DNA of 64,000 nucleotides from Ischnura elegans (GCF_921293095.1 NC_060251.1:41211644-41275643), one strand, 5' to 3'. Positions 21,129 through 36,437 are shown, numbered from the stretch's first letter. Numbers and translations are program-made. Notes: a model not told the origin generated them from the sequence alone.

Positions 21129-21272
21129 TCACACATATGGTACCTTGTTTGCCAATTCTAGCATCGAACGGGATTTATCCCAATTCTTTTGCCAAATTTT
21201 ACTTGATGCCCTGTAGCTTTCTAGGTGATTAGAAGCTTCTGCTATGAATTCTTCAACTATCATGGTGAAATT
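21129..21272 (-). CDS. Coiled-coil gene exon 21 (terminal)
   Basis: NFTMIVEEFIAEASNH to LELANKVPYV and stop TGA (21129-21131). Acceptor TTTGCAG. A donor-like GTACCA precedes the stop but no following exon is needed. Confidence 0.75.
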   Translation of the reverse strand, partial: NFTMIVEEFIAEASNHLESYRASSKIWQKNWDKSRSMLELANKVPYV

Positions 21273-24200
21273 CTGCAAAGGTCCAAAATCTATCAGTAGC
21301 AGCAACATAAGAATAGATGAATAACAATTATTGTAACTAATCCATAGTATTGAGACTTCTACTTACCTCCAACTGAAGCATTTTAATTTCATCTGTGTTA
21401 ATAGCTGTGACCATGGAAGTATGAGTTCCCTCTCCATCATGCTGAGTCAGATCTTTGGAGAGGTCTTCCTCTAGGTCTCCATTGCCTTGTGAGCTTATTG
21501 TTGTCGAACCTAATCCTGTTGAAGTTGACTCATCACTTGGCTGAGATGTTTCGTCCTAAGGGTAAAAAGGTGATTTGCTCCTCTAATTTGTATATAATGA
21601 GAATGTCTCAATTAATTATATTGACTTAAAATTTGATTGAAGTTAGCCACCTTTTTTCTACTTAACTATAATGGTAATGAACTTCTTTGTGTTGAGTTCT
21701 ATGTTTTCCTTGAAGTTGTTGGCATCTATGTGAGGCAATGTAACTGATTCGCAATGATAGATTACTTTATAAGAATGACATTGTGATTCAAATTGAAATT
21801 TCTCTGTTCAACTAGTTATCTTGGCTACGGGGTAAATGCATGGCCATGTATGTGGATAATCTAATGATTACTCAATTGCTCACAAGAATGCAATTTGGCT
21901 AACAAGGACAAAGCCGTATCGACCAAATAGCAGTGAATAAGAATGCTTGGAATGTGTATTACGTTCTGTAACGGAGAAAATAGTTTCTGAAAGCATGAGT
22001 GTAGTACCTCCTTACTTTGGTGCTCATTGGGGTATTTATTGTAGTATTATGAGTACTTGAGTATTGAAGTGACTACTTGGGTTCTTGAGGAGCAGTGAGT
22101 GGTGCGCAATACCAGGTCAAGCTAGCTCGGCTCACAAACTGAGAATTTTACCCTCTAAACATTTTCAGGGAAAACCTGTAAGCCATTACTTATGTATATA
22201 AGGTTAATTTTAGTCTCTAGTCAATGCCATTCATATCATTGCATATTTTCTCATTCCCATACTGAATGTAACTCTCAGGTATTATTTAAGCACAATTTAT
22301 AAATTTCTCTCATTAGGTAAAAACATTTGTTTGCAAATATGGCCCTGAAGTAATAATTCCGAAGGTCCTGCGAGCAGCACATAGTTCATTGAACGTCCCA
22401 GGTGTTACCTGGGATGAATTTTGAGATATTTCTGTGAAATCAGTAGAGCATTGCGTAATATTCTTGATGAAGTTAATCTGTTACAGAGGACTGATCGTAA
22501 AACAAATTTCATCCTGTGTTGAATATGCATTGTTTCTGGACAAGGAGTCAGTTATTAGAGTGTCAGTGCAAGTTAATGCTGTTACGTTTTCAATATGTTT
22601 TGTTGACAATTAACGTGTAGCATTTTACAATTGTCATTCTGTGCAATCGGAAGCAAAATTTTAAATTTGTTGAAGCACTCGCAAAATCAGCTCACATCTA
22701 CATACTACCTCGCAAGCCACCTAAAAAGGTGTCTGGCAGGAGATGTTAGGTCACCAGCTGTCTAATATAAAAAGCAAATGCTCAAACAAAATTACGGCTA
22801 GCATTTATTAGGGTCCTTTATGGGTCTAGGGAAAAGTGAATTCCCGTATCTCTTCATTCAGCAAAATATCTCTCTTAATTTATCGCTTCTTTTGGACCTG
22901 GAAATGTAGTGGTGCTCCATTATGATGTTCTGTGTGTCGCTCATAAAGATTTCTATTCTCAATTGCCCAAGCAATCTAAGCCTGTAGTTTGCAGCCTCAG
23001 AGTCTCTAGCTGCTCTGAGCCTAATTTGCTTAACACCTATGTAACGCTTTATGTACACCCGTTGCTGTTTTTGATGAATTGTGTAGCTTTCCATTGTATT
23101 GTATTCAGTTCACGTATGAAGTCTTTCTGCACCAGATCCTATATGCTCATTGCGTATCGAAGGTGTGGCTACACGATTGTGAAATACATAGCACCTTTCT
23201 TTTACTTGCTCGTCCAAAAATCTTACCACACTATGCTTAACTGTATCTATTTTTGATTGGGTTACCATTTATGTTAGGTTTTGAGGAATTCAACTCACTA
23301 CTCAGCTTTATTATGCACCAATATGTCTTCAATTTTGTGATTGTATTCCTATCTCTAAGTTGACATATGGCTATCTGGCTTTGCTACATTCTATGTATAT
23401 GCACTCGTTTTTTCCTTCTGTATTTACATAACATCTTCCCTCTTTTGTAGATTTATGCATCCTCTAACCCCTAATTATGCATTGCATCTATATTATCTGT
23501 CTTTTTTATTTCATCTGGCAACTTATTCCCCATACCTGCTATTTTGATTTGAGTATGTTTGTACTCTGGTTCTCACCAGCCTTGGAATTCTTTTAAGTTT
23601 GCCATCACTGCCAGATGGATACTCTTATGTCAGCATTTTTAGGCAGCAGAAGTAGCGAATCTCCTTAGTGATGGAAGGGTTTATGCTGTAGTTGGATATT
23701 ACATAAGTGAGAAAAAAATTTATGGTCCCTAGGCAATGGCCTACGTTTCCTCATTCGTTATCTGACACTGCCAGCATTCAAAGTACGACAAAGGTAGTAT
23801 CATCAGAGCTAATGTCTGGCTGGCAGCTTAAGATTTGAAATTGTTAGGAAATGAGGATAACTGAAAGTGGTGGAAACCCCTACTACAGTTACTAATGCTA
23901 CATGTTATTTGCTTGGAAAATACAGGATTGAGAATAACTCAACCACATTTTGAGAATGATTGCTGTACATCTGGTTTTTCATTGGTTCAGTCTATGTTAG
24001 TGATCTCCTTTGGGTTTCAAACTTAAAGTCCTCGGGTCAGAAAGAAAGGATCTCCATCCAACTTAAGCTGTTAAAATATTCAATTATAAATCAGGGTTTA
24101 TGGTCAGTTCCGTGTTTGAGCCTGATTCAGCAAGGTTCATGAGTGGTCACAATGACTATTTTTGGGTATTGATTCATAGGTGGTGATGGGGTTTCTCAAA

Positions 24201-27200
24201 CTCTCCTGGTAGCTGATAGAGAGGATGGTGTATTGATAATGTAATTTATTTTCCGGTGTTTGACTTTTGAGCATCTGTGATTGGAAGTGGAAAAAAATGT
24301 GCTTATTTTGTTCTAAACCATAAAATAATTTGTTTTTAATGTGTATCTGGTAATAATTTCATTCGTTTAACTTGCCATGAAGACTTAAGTTTGAATATTT
24401 TTCGCGAAAGTTTATTGATTCCTTACCTCTGAAGGTGTTATCTGCCCTGAGCCTGATGTTGAGTTTTTTTCATCAGGAATTTCTGTTCGATAAGTCTTCT
24501 CTGGCATTCTTGATTTTATGTAAAAAGAAGTTTCAGATTAATCGTTTAGGCTAGATTAAAAAACATTTGCTTAGCAGTTCCACCTGAAAATTCTGCACAT
24601 ATTTTGTGTGTACCCCAGAGAGGATCTTAATTCAGACTGGGTGTTTGAAGATTTTTGCTTTGTTCTGCATTAAATTTTTATTGAAAATTTTACTCACCTC
24701 AGGATTAATTTTGGTATTTTTAGAATATCGCCTACTCGGGGTGGATTCAACATGTTATCTGAAGATAAAATGTTAGTTTTCCATGGTGATTCTTCTATTA
24801 AATCATCTGCAAGTTCCTCAAAATTTCTAAAAATTACATCTATTAGTTTGCCTACTGATAAGGAAAAATCACTTATTGATGACCGGTAGAAGTTTAACAT
24901 TTTTTCCATCGTATTCTGGAAGAGAAACACATTTATAACTCAAGATTTTGTCTTCGAGTTAATGTAAATTTATATGGAGCTAAAGTGTGGGTTTTTAAAA
25001 GCCTAATGTTACTTAAGACTTAGATATTGAGGTTATTGTTAAAATTGATCCATCCTTTGATTAACTGTAAATTTCTGGCTCAATGGCAGCTGGAAGTCGA
25101 GGCCCATATTGAAACACTGTGACTTTGAAATTTTATTGTTTTTATTGTGGAAAATACAAATTTGAGTATGATGTAGCTTCAGTTTGAAGCCTGATACTCT
25201 TTTCTCTTCATGAGTGAAAAGATAAGTCAATAAAATTTTCATTTTGGATGCAAAAAATAACCACTTCAGATTCAAGAAAGCAATCATTGAGATCAGCTAA
25301 TCAGGATTCTTCCCTGACAGAGGAAGATCATGGGTGCATGAGTAAGGAATCACACTTGTCATAGGGAGTTTCTTCTCAATATTTGGTGCATCTATGATAC
25401 CCAAAACTTGCTCTTTCCTATCATTATGCTAATATTGTACTTGAATGGAAATCCAAGTTACAATACCAAATTACCATTAGCATTATATCCATCATTTATT
25501 TTATCATAATTAAGTTTCAATTAACATCAAAACCAGGGGCATTGTGATTCCATAAATGATTCCCTTGCCTTCTGTGTCAAAACTGTCTTTAGTGCCATGT
25601 TGGTTACCTATCATTATACTCTCCATCATTCCGTATTCATGGTTACTCGATACGTGGTCAATGTGTGGATATTATCTACCTTATTGTTGATTCATAAAGG
25701 TTCGGTTATCTATTTCTGATCATTTTCATTTCAACCTTCCATTCCCTTGAAATGCTAATTTTTTATTGGGGAAAGGGTTAGATAAGTAGAATAGTAGTAG
25801 ATAGGTAGGAAAAGTGATGGTGTTATATAGGGACTGGTCAAGGAACAGGTGAGTTTTGCAATGATTGGCTTATCAAGTGACAGATAATTGGATCCCATTT
25901 ACTTGTCTTTTCCTTCTCACTGTCTTGTGGTACAGCTAGGACCTATGAATAGGTTGATGAATGACAAATTCTATGTTTTTTAATTAACATGAATTTCCTT
26001 AAGAGATGGATCTGGTGAATATTTTTTTGTGGTAAATCTCATGCATTTCATCATCTTCCCTTATTCGTACAACTCGTGGGGAATATCATTGGGTCCTGGC
26101 AAACTTTGGGAAATCTAGCAGAAATGGCTGGCAATGAGGTGGTCTTAAAATTGAAAGCACTTTTTTTTGCTCAGTTTCTAGTTGAGTTGAAATTTTTTAC
26201 ATGAAAGATCTTTTGGATATCATTGCAATGTGAAAGAAAATTTTCATGATGTTTGCTATTCTTATAAAAAAATTTGAATAGTCGTAAGAGGTTTAATAAA
26301 CTATTAGAATACTTTCTAACAATCTAAAGATAAGGCAAATCCACACAATAATAGAAGTAATGATCGCCGATCACAGTATATCCATCTGTATTTTCTGGAA
26401 AAATAGTGCTTAACTTTTGTGCCAGGCTTTTATTATTAATTTAGTCGCTTGTATGTCCCTAAATTTTGCAATGTATTATGATAATTGCTTGTTGAGCTTA
26501 AGGGGTGCCAAATGTTGACCTATGCCAATGGCTTACCTTGAATTTTCTTTCAATGACTCCCATACTCATGAGGCATTTTTGAACTTCTGCTGTAGCAGTT
26601 TTGTTTAAATCTTGGAGCAGTTGTCTATTGACTAAACTTCCATGCAGAGCAAGTAGTCGTGCCTCCAAAGACACCAGAGCCGTTACATTTTCTTTTCCTT
26701 TTGCTGACCATTCCTTGAGATACAAGAGGCGCTGATCGCGTAGCATAGTGACTTGCTCATCATGAAACATTTTGATCAACATAGTTCCATGTTTTTTAGC
26801 CATCACAAGGGCATTTGTGATCATTGAATATATATCTGAGAAAATAATGTGCAAAATCTGTTAGAAGTGCTGTTTTCTGTCTCATTTTTTTCTGTCTTCA
26901 TGATGTGATGAATCATATAACCTTGGCTTCTACTTTTTGCATCATAAGGTTTTTATCAAAAGCAATGCAACTCTAAAGACAGACTTATCTAGAATGCTAC
27001 TTAAAATTCAGGATATGTACCACCATTTTAAGATTTATTACTATTGTTCAAACTCTGCTGTAGAGACCTAACGGGAAGTGGTTGAGATTATTCTGGTATT
27101 GGCTAATCACAACCTCTGACACTGGTTTGAGTCCTAGCAATGATGAATGTTATTTGTTCCTGTGGGTGTTAAGATCCAATTTTGGTTGTTAGGGAATAGA

Positions 27201-30200
27201 ACTGGACCCATTTTAATGTCTTAGCAGCATAAGTGAGCATTGAGTTATCATCATAGAAAATAAGTTAAAAATTTATGAGGTGCTCAAGTTTATTTTATTA
27301 GTAAATATTGCATCTTACATTTAGGAATAGCCTTCATACTTTTGTACTACCTTAATTAGCTGTTATGGGGTTATTTCATCCTGTACAAATGAAAAGTTCT
27401 GTTTACATGATTGACAGTTTAGATTTACGAGCTAAAGTGCTTGACCATTACCCCATCCGGTGGCCACAGTTTCTTAAGATTGCATTTGAATTGTTAATTG
27501 GATTCTTAGCATACAATACACATCCTCTCTCTAAAATAACTTATGAAGTATTTTAGTTTATTACCAAATCAACTATAGTATGTATTGAATTATGAAAACC
27601 GTATGAATATTTAATTTAGAAGACAAATTGAGACTAAGGAAAATGTCTATTACTTTTTATACTCTCCTGTGAAAATTTTTCAAACTCTTCTTTATAGCAA
27701 TGCACGTTGTAGTTTGTTTCTTCCACGAAGTCATCATATTTGGAGTAAATCAAATCGGAATAGTTGGCCAGAATTTTTTCTTGCTTATGGCTGTAAAATT
27801 CCTGGAGAAATTGATCATTTGTGCAATAAAAATAATTTGTTTGCTTCACTACACCAAAGAAATTGTGAGTAAAGGTTTAATAAATGTTAATATGTATTCC
27901 TTTTCTAGTTGCGAGAATTCTAGGCAATCCATTTTTCTAATTTTTATTTTCTACATGAAATAATTGCTAGTTTTTGTGAAGTTATTAATGTTGCCTATTA
28001 AGAAACATGTTCTTTGAATTTTCCTTGATTTTTAATTTTGACATGTGTTGCATAAATCGCTATATATTTTAGTAAGAAAATTAGTCAAAGTTTTTCAATT
28101 GATTTTTACTATTTTTTCATTTGTGTTCAGAAATTTCTTGTATTATGTGGAAAAATCTGGGATAAATGGCTTTCACTAGCCATTTTTTTTAAGTAATAAC
28201 CAAATATTCAAAAATATTTTCCCTACTTACATGTGCAAGGGACTTGATGCTTTCCACTGCAGCTTGAAAGACAGCATTATAACCTGGAAATACTGGTGAA
28301 TTGCCATATCCCAGATCTTGCTCAGAATAGTTTTCCCCTGATTGGTATAATGTAGGTTGATTAGAAGTTATACAATAATAATAAAAATATTTATTTGCCC
28401 GGAGATCTTGGTACATACGTGCTCCATGATATACAGCCATGGGCGTATCCAGCTAGGGGCAGGAAGAGGCAGCTGCCCCTCCATAGAAACAAAAATCGCA
28501 AAAGTCTTTAAGCAAAATCAGTACTGAATTGAAACAAAAGTATTCAACAAATTTCCTTAAAACCCACGAAAAATGATGTATATTTGTATAAGACATGTAA
28601 ATAAAATAAAACTATTTTTTCAAGGAAATAATCTCATAAATCCCATGACTTGCCCCCCCTAGTTATTATCCTGGGTACGCCCTTGTATGCAGCACGTCAA
28701 TGTTTTGTTACAAAAAAAGAAATAAAAATACCAATAGAGAACATATTTACATTAAAAAACTCCTTCACCTTAAATTTAAAACTAGACATTTTTTCCACGC
28801 TTAATGTTTCTAGGAAGCTTGTTATATAGTAGGTGTCCCATGTTATGGGGGGAAAGGCTAGTTTTACTAGTTCTGATGAACTTTACATGTAGATTGCCAC
28901 AGTTCCTGGTATGGTGGTTGTGGATGCTATCGTTGGTAGCATACAAACCAAAATTGCATTTAGCACAAATGATTGCACTCAACATGTAAACACACGGAAT
29001 TGGGAGAATGGAGAGTTTCTTGCTGTGAGATGTATCTACTTGAGTAACAAGCAACCAAAACTTGTTGCTTCTACAATGTTTTACCAATGTAATGGTGTTT
29101 CATGAATTTAAGAATTCAGTATTGGCTGTATTTGAGGTCAGCCTCTTGATTATCTCAGTCATGCATCAAAAAAAACTTTTGGTATTTTTTTCTATAGATA
29201 AGTTGGAGTGGAAATAATTGCCATTACTTTTTAGGGTTACCATTGAAAAGTTTTGGGAATTACTACAAAAATTTTCATTACCTGAAATTTCTGCATCATG
29301 AGTCCTTATTATTTTGTGTTCAACTAGTGGACAAAAGCTGGTTAGTAAATTAAACCATAGTTCTCGCAAAACTTTCTTGACGTCATGGTGTTTATTTGGT
29401 CCTTGTGTTGTGGTTTTCTCTCCATCGAGATAAAAATTGCTGGTGTACTCATCCAGTTGCTGATATGCCTGTTTTATGTTACTCTCTTTTGATTTGAATT
29501 TCTCTATTTCATTAATGATTGAAAATTTCAAGTGCCGAAAAATTTTTCTTGTTTCAGACACCAATGCTAGGCATTCATCTACAGTTTGTAGCCTGTAAAT
29601 CAGTACATCATGACATAAGGGCTTGATATTTGGCTAGTTCATTATAAAATTTGTTATCTATCTTCTTTTTGATTAAATGCATTTGCAAATCAAATGATAG
29701 GCTTAAATTTGAAGAGTCCAAAGAAAATTAAAACTTGCTGGCAAAACGTGCTGTCTCTGCAACTTTTGCCTCCATGCCTTTGAAATATTCATTTAATATA
29801 GAGGGGAAAGTGGGAGAGGGAAAATAATAATTGATTAGGGATATGGGGAGGCCTGAGAGATATATGGAAATATTGGAAAATATCCCATTTTAAAAATTTA
29901 TAAGGAATGCAATATCGATTTTTGTATGTAAGTGATATGTGGTAGACCAATAATAATTGTTACATGTAGCCCCACAAAAATATGTTTAAACCATGTCAGT
30001 CCCTGTAAAAATATCACTGTATATGTTATAAGTATCCAATATCTGAAATTATCCAAATCATCGTGATATTTTATCAGGTTTCTTCTAGATTTCTAAAAAT
30101 GTGATCTCTTCTATGGAGGCAGTTATTTGTAGGTTGACACACAACAATATTTTATCATGATATTTTTAGTGGACTGGATAAGACAAAAGTTATCTTACCA

Positions 30201-33200
30201 CTATTAGTTATCATTATCACTAATTATCAGTATTTAAAATTTCAGTGTATTTTATTGTTGAATTAACAGTATATTGCAACAGTAACACCAAATTCGATAA
30301 TGATTAACTCTTAGCATTTGCATACACATCAGACTCCCGATTATCCGGCTGCGGTTTATCCAGGATTCGGATTATTTGTGCATGAGTTCACAGTCCTTTG
30401 AAGTTTTCTGTGATCTCTACCAAAAAATAAAATTGGGCGAAAAAGCACCAAGATATTTGCATTTTTTAAATGCATTGCTACACCGGGCTAATTATGTCCT
30501 CTCAAATACCCTTCTCAAAGTGGAATAATTTCATTTACTTGCTGACTAGGAATGTTTCAAGTTTACTTGGACATCTCTAGCATAGTAGACGACGATCAGC
30601 GGCAGGAAAACCGCTCGATTAATTTTAGTAGATTCTTCAATGGTTAATCATTCGTAAATTCAGAGAAATGTCTATCTTATCCTACCTATCTATGCCTACT
30701 ATCTTTAATTGTATATTTCATATCGCAAATGTGCAATTATTGCTGTGGCCTTGCATGTGGTTGAATATGGCCCAAGGGAACCGGATATTTCGTTGCACTC
30801 GGGCATGTTTGCGCCATTACCAGTGAAGGCCAAACTGAAGAGGAAGGGAATAGTAGAAGTTAAAGCAGTAGGGGAAGTAGAAGTAGAGATAGCGTGAGTT
30901 AACGATAGCCAGGCACTCGCCTGCGTAGACAATTTGCCTTAAGTCCTGGTTTCCTAAAACCGCTACTGCATGATGGCATAATTGCGCCCCCGTTGCCTTC
31001 ACGGTAGTTCCGTGCTCCTCTTTTACAAGCATTGCAGTGCAGGATTGGGCTCAGTGTTTACGGATCCGCGTCCTGCAACAGTTGCATCCTGGGCAACTTG
31101 TGTGAGACGGGAGTTCTCGGCATGGTGATAGTCAGTGTAGTTTCCGAAGTCGTGCAGTGGTTTCGAAGCATTCGTTCAAACCACTTTTCTGAATCCGTGA
31201 ACTCAGAGCCATGGGTGAGTGGTTTTTGGAAATCAGGTATTACATGTAGCAGTAGAAATATGAGTACCATTAAGTTATCACCGCAAAAAAGATTGCAGTC
31301 GGGAAGAGAAAGCTCTTAATTCAGAAAAAAATCTAAAATGATAGACAATGTGCGTAAGTAAAAATAAATTATTTGATTTAAATGATGGTTTATGAAAATT
31401 AAATTAAATTTGGATTATCCATGTTTTCCAATGATTCGTTCTGCCTCTCCCCATCATTAGCCTGGCTAATTGGGAGTGTACTGTACATACATAGGGCTTA
31501 TTACCACAGAGAGGCAGTTCTATCTGGGAGAGAGTAAGGCTGAGGGCCCTATCTAAGGTAGTAGCTGTGCATCTTTTTTGCAGGGCTTGTATCCCTTACA
31601 GCTGTTAACCCCAGGAAGGCTGTCTTCTTAGTTCAGGACTCTATGGGGCTTGAGGGGGCCTGAGCCCCCTCAATAATTCGTTATGGGTGTGAGGAAAAAA
31701 TGTCAGGCTTGTCGATTTTCACCGGAGTGTCCTTATATCGAGATCAGAGTTCTCAGTGTTCTAATGTTGATCATACGACTCTTCTAAAATGCTTAAAAAA
31801 CTTAAAACTCACAACTTATAAAATTTCCCGGGGAAAGATCCTCGGTTTGGGCCCCCCCAATATTTTTTGCAAGTCGGCGTCCCTGGTTCAGGACAATGGG
31901 ACCTGCTGATTCCTTGCCCATTGAGCTTGATTTGCAACTTTTATTTCCAGTATTACTTCATAGTATGTGGTTATTTTTATTATTCAATTTGTGCGTGGTC
32001 ACTTTGCCATAGCAACTGCCTTAAGCGATTACCAAGCTTAAAAGCAGTCCATTAATCAGCACTAGGCCATAATAAGTAGGGATGGCTGGAGGTTATAAGC
32101 CCATTAATCAGCACTAGGCCATAATAAGTAGGGATGGCTGGAGGTTATAAGCCCGAAAAGGTTGTGCTTAACTATACGTTTTTGTACTATAACTTTTTAT
32201 CTGTGGCGCATCATTTGCCACAACAAGGAGTTGGATAGGTGGATATGTGCTCAACTCCCAACCGGATGGCCAACATTCAAATCTCAGTGACGTCCAGTAT
32301 TTTTTCGGTCCTATCCAGAGAAATTCGCAACTAATAAAAAAACACTCCATCTCAGCTACCAAAGCCAGTCTGTATTCAGAAATGGAAATAAACACTCCTT
32401 TATTTCCATTCAAGATGGCGGATAGTGAACTAGCTTGTGCGTTATGCTCCGAAGTAATTGGCGAAAACCAAACGTTTTTATCGTGCGAATATGGCTGTAA
32501 TGATATCTTTCATTTAGGATGCGTTGGTGTCTCTAAATCGTTAGCTAATTCAGTGATTAACAGTGAAAATTTCCTTTATCGCTGCAAAAAATGTGTGACT
32601 TCGCCGCCATGTGACTCGCCGCCATGTGACTCATTAAGCCAGATCCATAAAAGACAGGAAGACATGTTCAAATTAATTCTTAAACTACAATTCAATGTTT
32701 CTTGTTGTGTAGAATTAATTGAATCGCAAAAGAATGAAATAGTGTCATTAAAGAACGAACTTCGATCCAAGGTGGACTCAAGTAACAGCTCGACGTACGC
32801 TAACAAAGTAGTGTGCGCTCAAGAACTCTCTACGGTCAAACCTGTGCCTGCCGTCCATCCTCCAGCAAATCCTGTGCAAAAAAGTTCATCGATGATTAGA
32901 GTAGATTATAGTAAAAATCCTCAGCAAACTACCAAACTGAGGAATGTTACCAAACATGTGACCTTTGTCCCCAAAACAGTTAGTATTGATTCCAATGCGA
33001 GTAAAGATGTCAATCTAGTAAAGATTGATCCAACGAGGGAAACTCCTGATAATGGTGATAGTTACACAGTAGTGAAATCGAGACGTCGCAGGAAAACCCC
33101 GCTGGCCGTTGGTACCAAACCTCCTTCAGTGTGTACCCTGTCGGCAGTTCCACGGAAGACGCATCTGCATGTGTGGAGGTTTCTTCCAGAGACCACAATT

Positions 33201-36200
33201 GAGAATGTGTCTGATTTTGTCGTAAAAGTAGTTCCTGGGTCATCGAGTAAGGACTTAGACATCGAACAGCTTAAGGTAAGGGATAATAAATATGCCTCAT
33301 TTCGGGTATCTGTGAGTCCCGATATCGGCAACGTCCTAATTGACAATGACGTGTGGCCAGAAGGTGTAGTGGTGGACAGATATTTTTTTCGGAATGCAAC
33401 AAAGAATCCCCTTCCCGGATAGTTGACTCGCAGTTAAAAGTGCTACATCTGAATATTCAGTGTATTCGCAATAAACTGCTTGAACTTGAAGTGCTCGCGA
33501 GTGAATATAAACCGGATGTGATTTGTCTAAGTGAACACTGGTTAAACCAAGAAGAAATATGCGCAATAAAACTCCCAGGGTATCGCACTGTCGATGTTTT
33601 CTGCCGTATAAACTATAAAAATGGGGGTGTAATTATATTACTGGAAGAATCACTCTGCCACACACCAGTTAAATGTACGAATTTTCAAGATCGACTGATA
33701 AACTTTTTGAGTATTGTATTGTTGAAATTATGAAAGACGAGTGTAAATTCATTGTAGTTTCACTGTATCGATCTCCATCCACTGATTTCCGGGTGTTTCT
33801 GGATAAATTTCAACGATTAATTGAAGAAATTCATAAATGTAACAGGTACTCTAAAATTATAATAACCGGTGATTTCAACTGCAATTTACTCCACAATACA
33901 AAAGACAAAACTGATTTCTTAGATATTCTTGCCGCTTTTGATATCAAAATAACAAACTTTGCTCCCACTAGAGTTACTCACTCCACTCAAACAGTGATAG
34001 ACAACATCCTAACCAACATTGACCTCAAAGATGTGAGCACCCAGGTAACTCATGAGCATATCTCAGATCATCTTCCCTTAATTGCTACCTTTAGATACAA
34101 TGCAAATCCTGAAGCAAAGTGCCAAATCAAAAGAAACTTTTCTGACCAGAATATGTCACATTTCCTACTGTCTCTCAATTCCCAGGACTGGTCAGAGGTC
34201 TTTAATGCTAAATCTTTTGAGGAGAGTTTCCATAGTTTTTACTCAGTTTATCTGCACCATTTTAATGTGTCATTTCCTATGGAAACGAGAAAAATACATT
34301 CTTTTAGACAAAAAAAGTCCTGGATCACAAATGATATAAAATTCTACTCATCACTCCTTAAAAAACTGGCATATGAAACAAAATTGTCTGGTAGTTCCAA
34401 AAGCAAAGACCACTACAAACTCATGAAAAAACAGTACAGACTTCTTCTCTCGAAAGCTAAAAAAACATATAATGATGCAACTTTATCTAAAGCTACTAAT
34501 AAAACTAAAGCTGCTTGGAAAATTATAAATAGTGCCAAAAACAAAGATAAAAACTATGTCTTACCCAGCTCTCAATTCACTTCTAGTGAAAAGTCAAAAT
34601 GTATGTATGATCTAGCTGATGCTTTTAATAAGCATTTTAATTTGTTACCTGACACCTCAGATGTAAGTCCTGGCACTAATTCTGCTGCGTTTAAGGCACC
34701 TTCTATCTTTATGATGCCCTCCAATGAAATAGAGCTAAAGTCCGTAATAGCAAATTCATGCCAATACAGTTATAGTTCTGGTGTTGATGAGATCCCTGGT
34801 AATGTAATATACCTCAGCTATGATATGATTAAGTCTCCATTTCTGCATCTAGTTAATGAATCTCTGAGACTTGGAATTTTTCCAAACTCACTCAAAGTGT
34901 CTAAGATTGTGCCCTCTTATAAGAATAAAGGTAATACTGATGATTTGAATAACTATAGGCCAATTGCACTGCAAAATGCATTTTCCAAAATTTTTGAAAA
35001 AATAGTCTACTCAAGATTTGTATCATTTTTAGACAAACATAACCTACTTTCTAGTAATCAACATGGGTTTACAAAAGGAAAATCCACAGTTACTGCTATT
35101 ACTCATGCAATTGATAAAATACTGGTATCCATTGATAATAGAAATGAAACTATGGCTTTATTCTATGATTTTACGAAAGCATTTGATCTTGTAAATCATG
35201 ACCAGCTATTGATTAAACTTTATAGATTGGGCATTAGGGGTACTCCGCATCAATGGATAAAATCATATCTACACAATAGATCTCAGGTGGTGACCATAAA
35301 ATTTGATGGAGTCAAATATACTTCAACTGCTCGTCATTCAACAGTGGGTGTTCCACAAGGATCAACTCTTGGTCCACTATTATTTTTATTATATGTAAAT
35401 GACCTTTCATCATCCTTATCTTGCAATCAAAATAACACACCAGTTTTATATGCTGATGACACGACAGTGATAGTGTCATCCAATTCTGAACAATCATTGA
35501 TTGATCAAGCTCAGTTAATTTCAAATGAGATCAGTAAATGGTCAAAGGATAACTTTTTAATTATTAACCCTAACAAAAGCAATTTAATGCACTTTAAGAC
35601 CAGTGGCCCACGATCAGAAAACATCAGTGTAAGTCTGAACAGTAAACCTATTGATCAAGTGGATAACTGTAAATTCTTAGGAATACATCTGGATTACAAA
35701 ATGTCCTGGGCAGACCACATTGTATATATCAGCGGCAAACTTAGTTCTACTTGCTACTTGTTAAGACAGCTCAGTTCCACAGTGGAAAGGAAAACTTTAT
35801 TAAACCTATATTACAGTGACTTTTATTCACATGTTACTTACAGTGTAATTTTCTGGGGATCAACTTATAAATCCATTAAAATATTCTGTCTACAAAAACG
35901 GGCCATGAGAATAATTGCTCATAAAGGCTATAGGTCTCACAGTAGACCAATATTTAAAGAATTGCTTGTACTACCCATTCCGTGTGTATATATATTGTCA
36001 ACTATTATGTATATAAAGAATAACCTGAAAAATTTCACTTTCAATAACAGTGTACATAGCCATAACACTAGATCGCAAAGTGATATTCATCACAATTTTG
36101 TACGCACCAGAGTTACTAAAATGGGGCCCACAGAAATGGGCATCAAACTTTTTAACAAATTACCGAAGGAGATTAAAAATGTAAATAATTCTAATTTGTT

Positions 36201-36406
36201 TAAAGCCAAGTTAAAAAAACTACTTCTGGCTAAAATGTATTATTCAGTTGATGAATACTTAGGTGATGAATTTTAACTCTTTATGTTAACAGGTAATTAT
36301 TCCTGATTAATTATGTATATCTGTATTTTTCTGTATTTACATGTATTATTGACGTGCCTTATATCTTGACCATTGCAAATGTACTAGATCGTTGGGCAAA
36401 TAAAGA

Positions 36407-36437
<31 letters not shown>

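Noticed and set aside
22909-23256. A 115-codon plus-strand ORF
   Set aside because: It is the antisense shadow of the decayed LINE 3' end at 22.7-23.5 kb.
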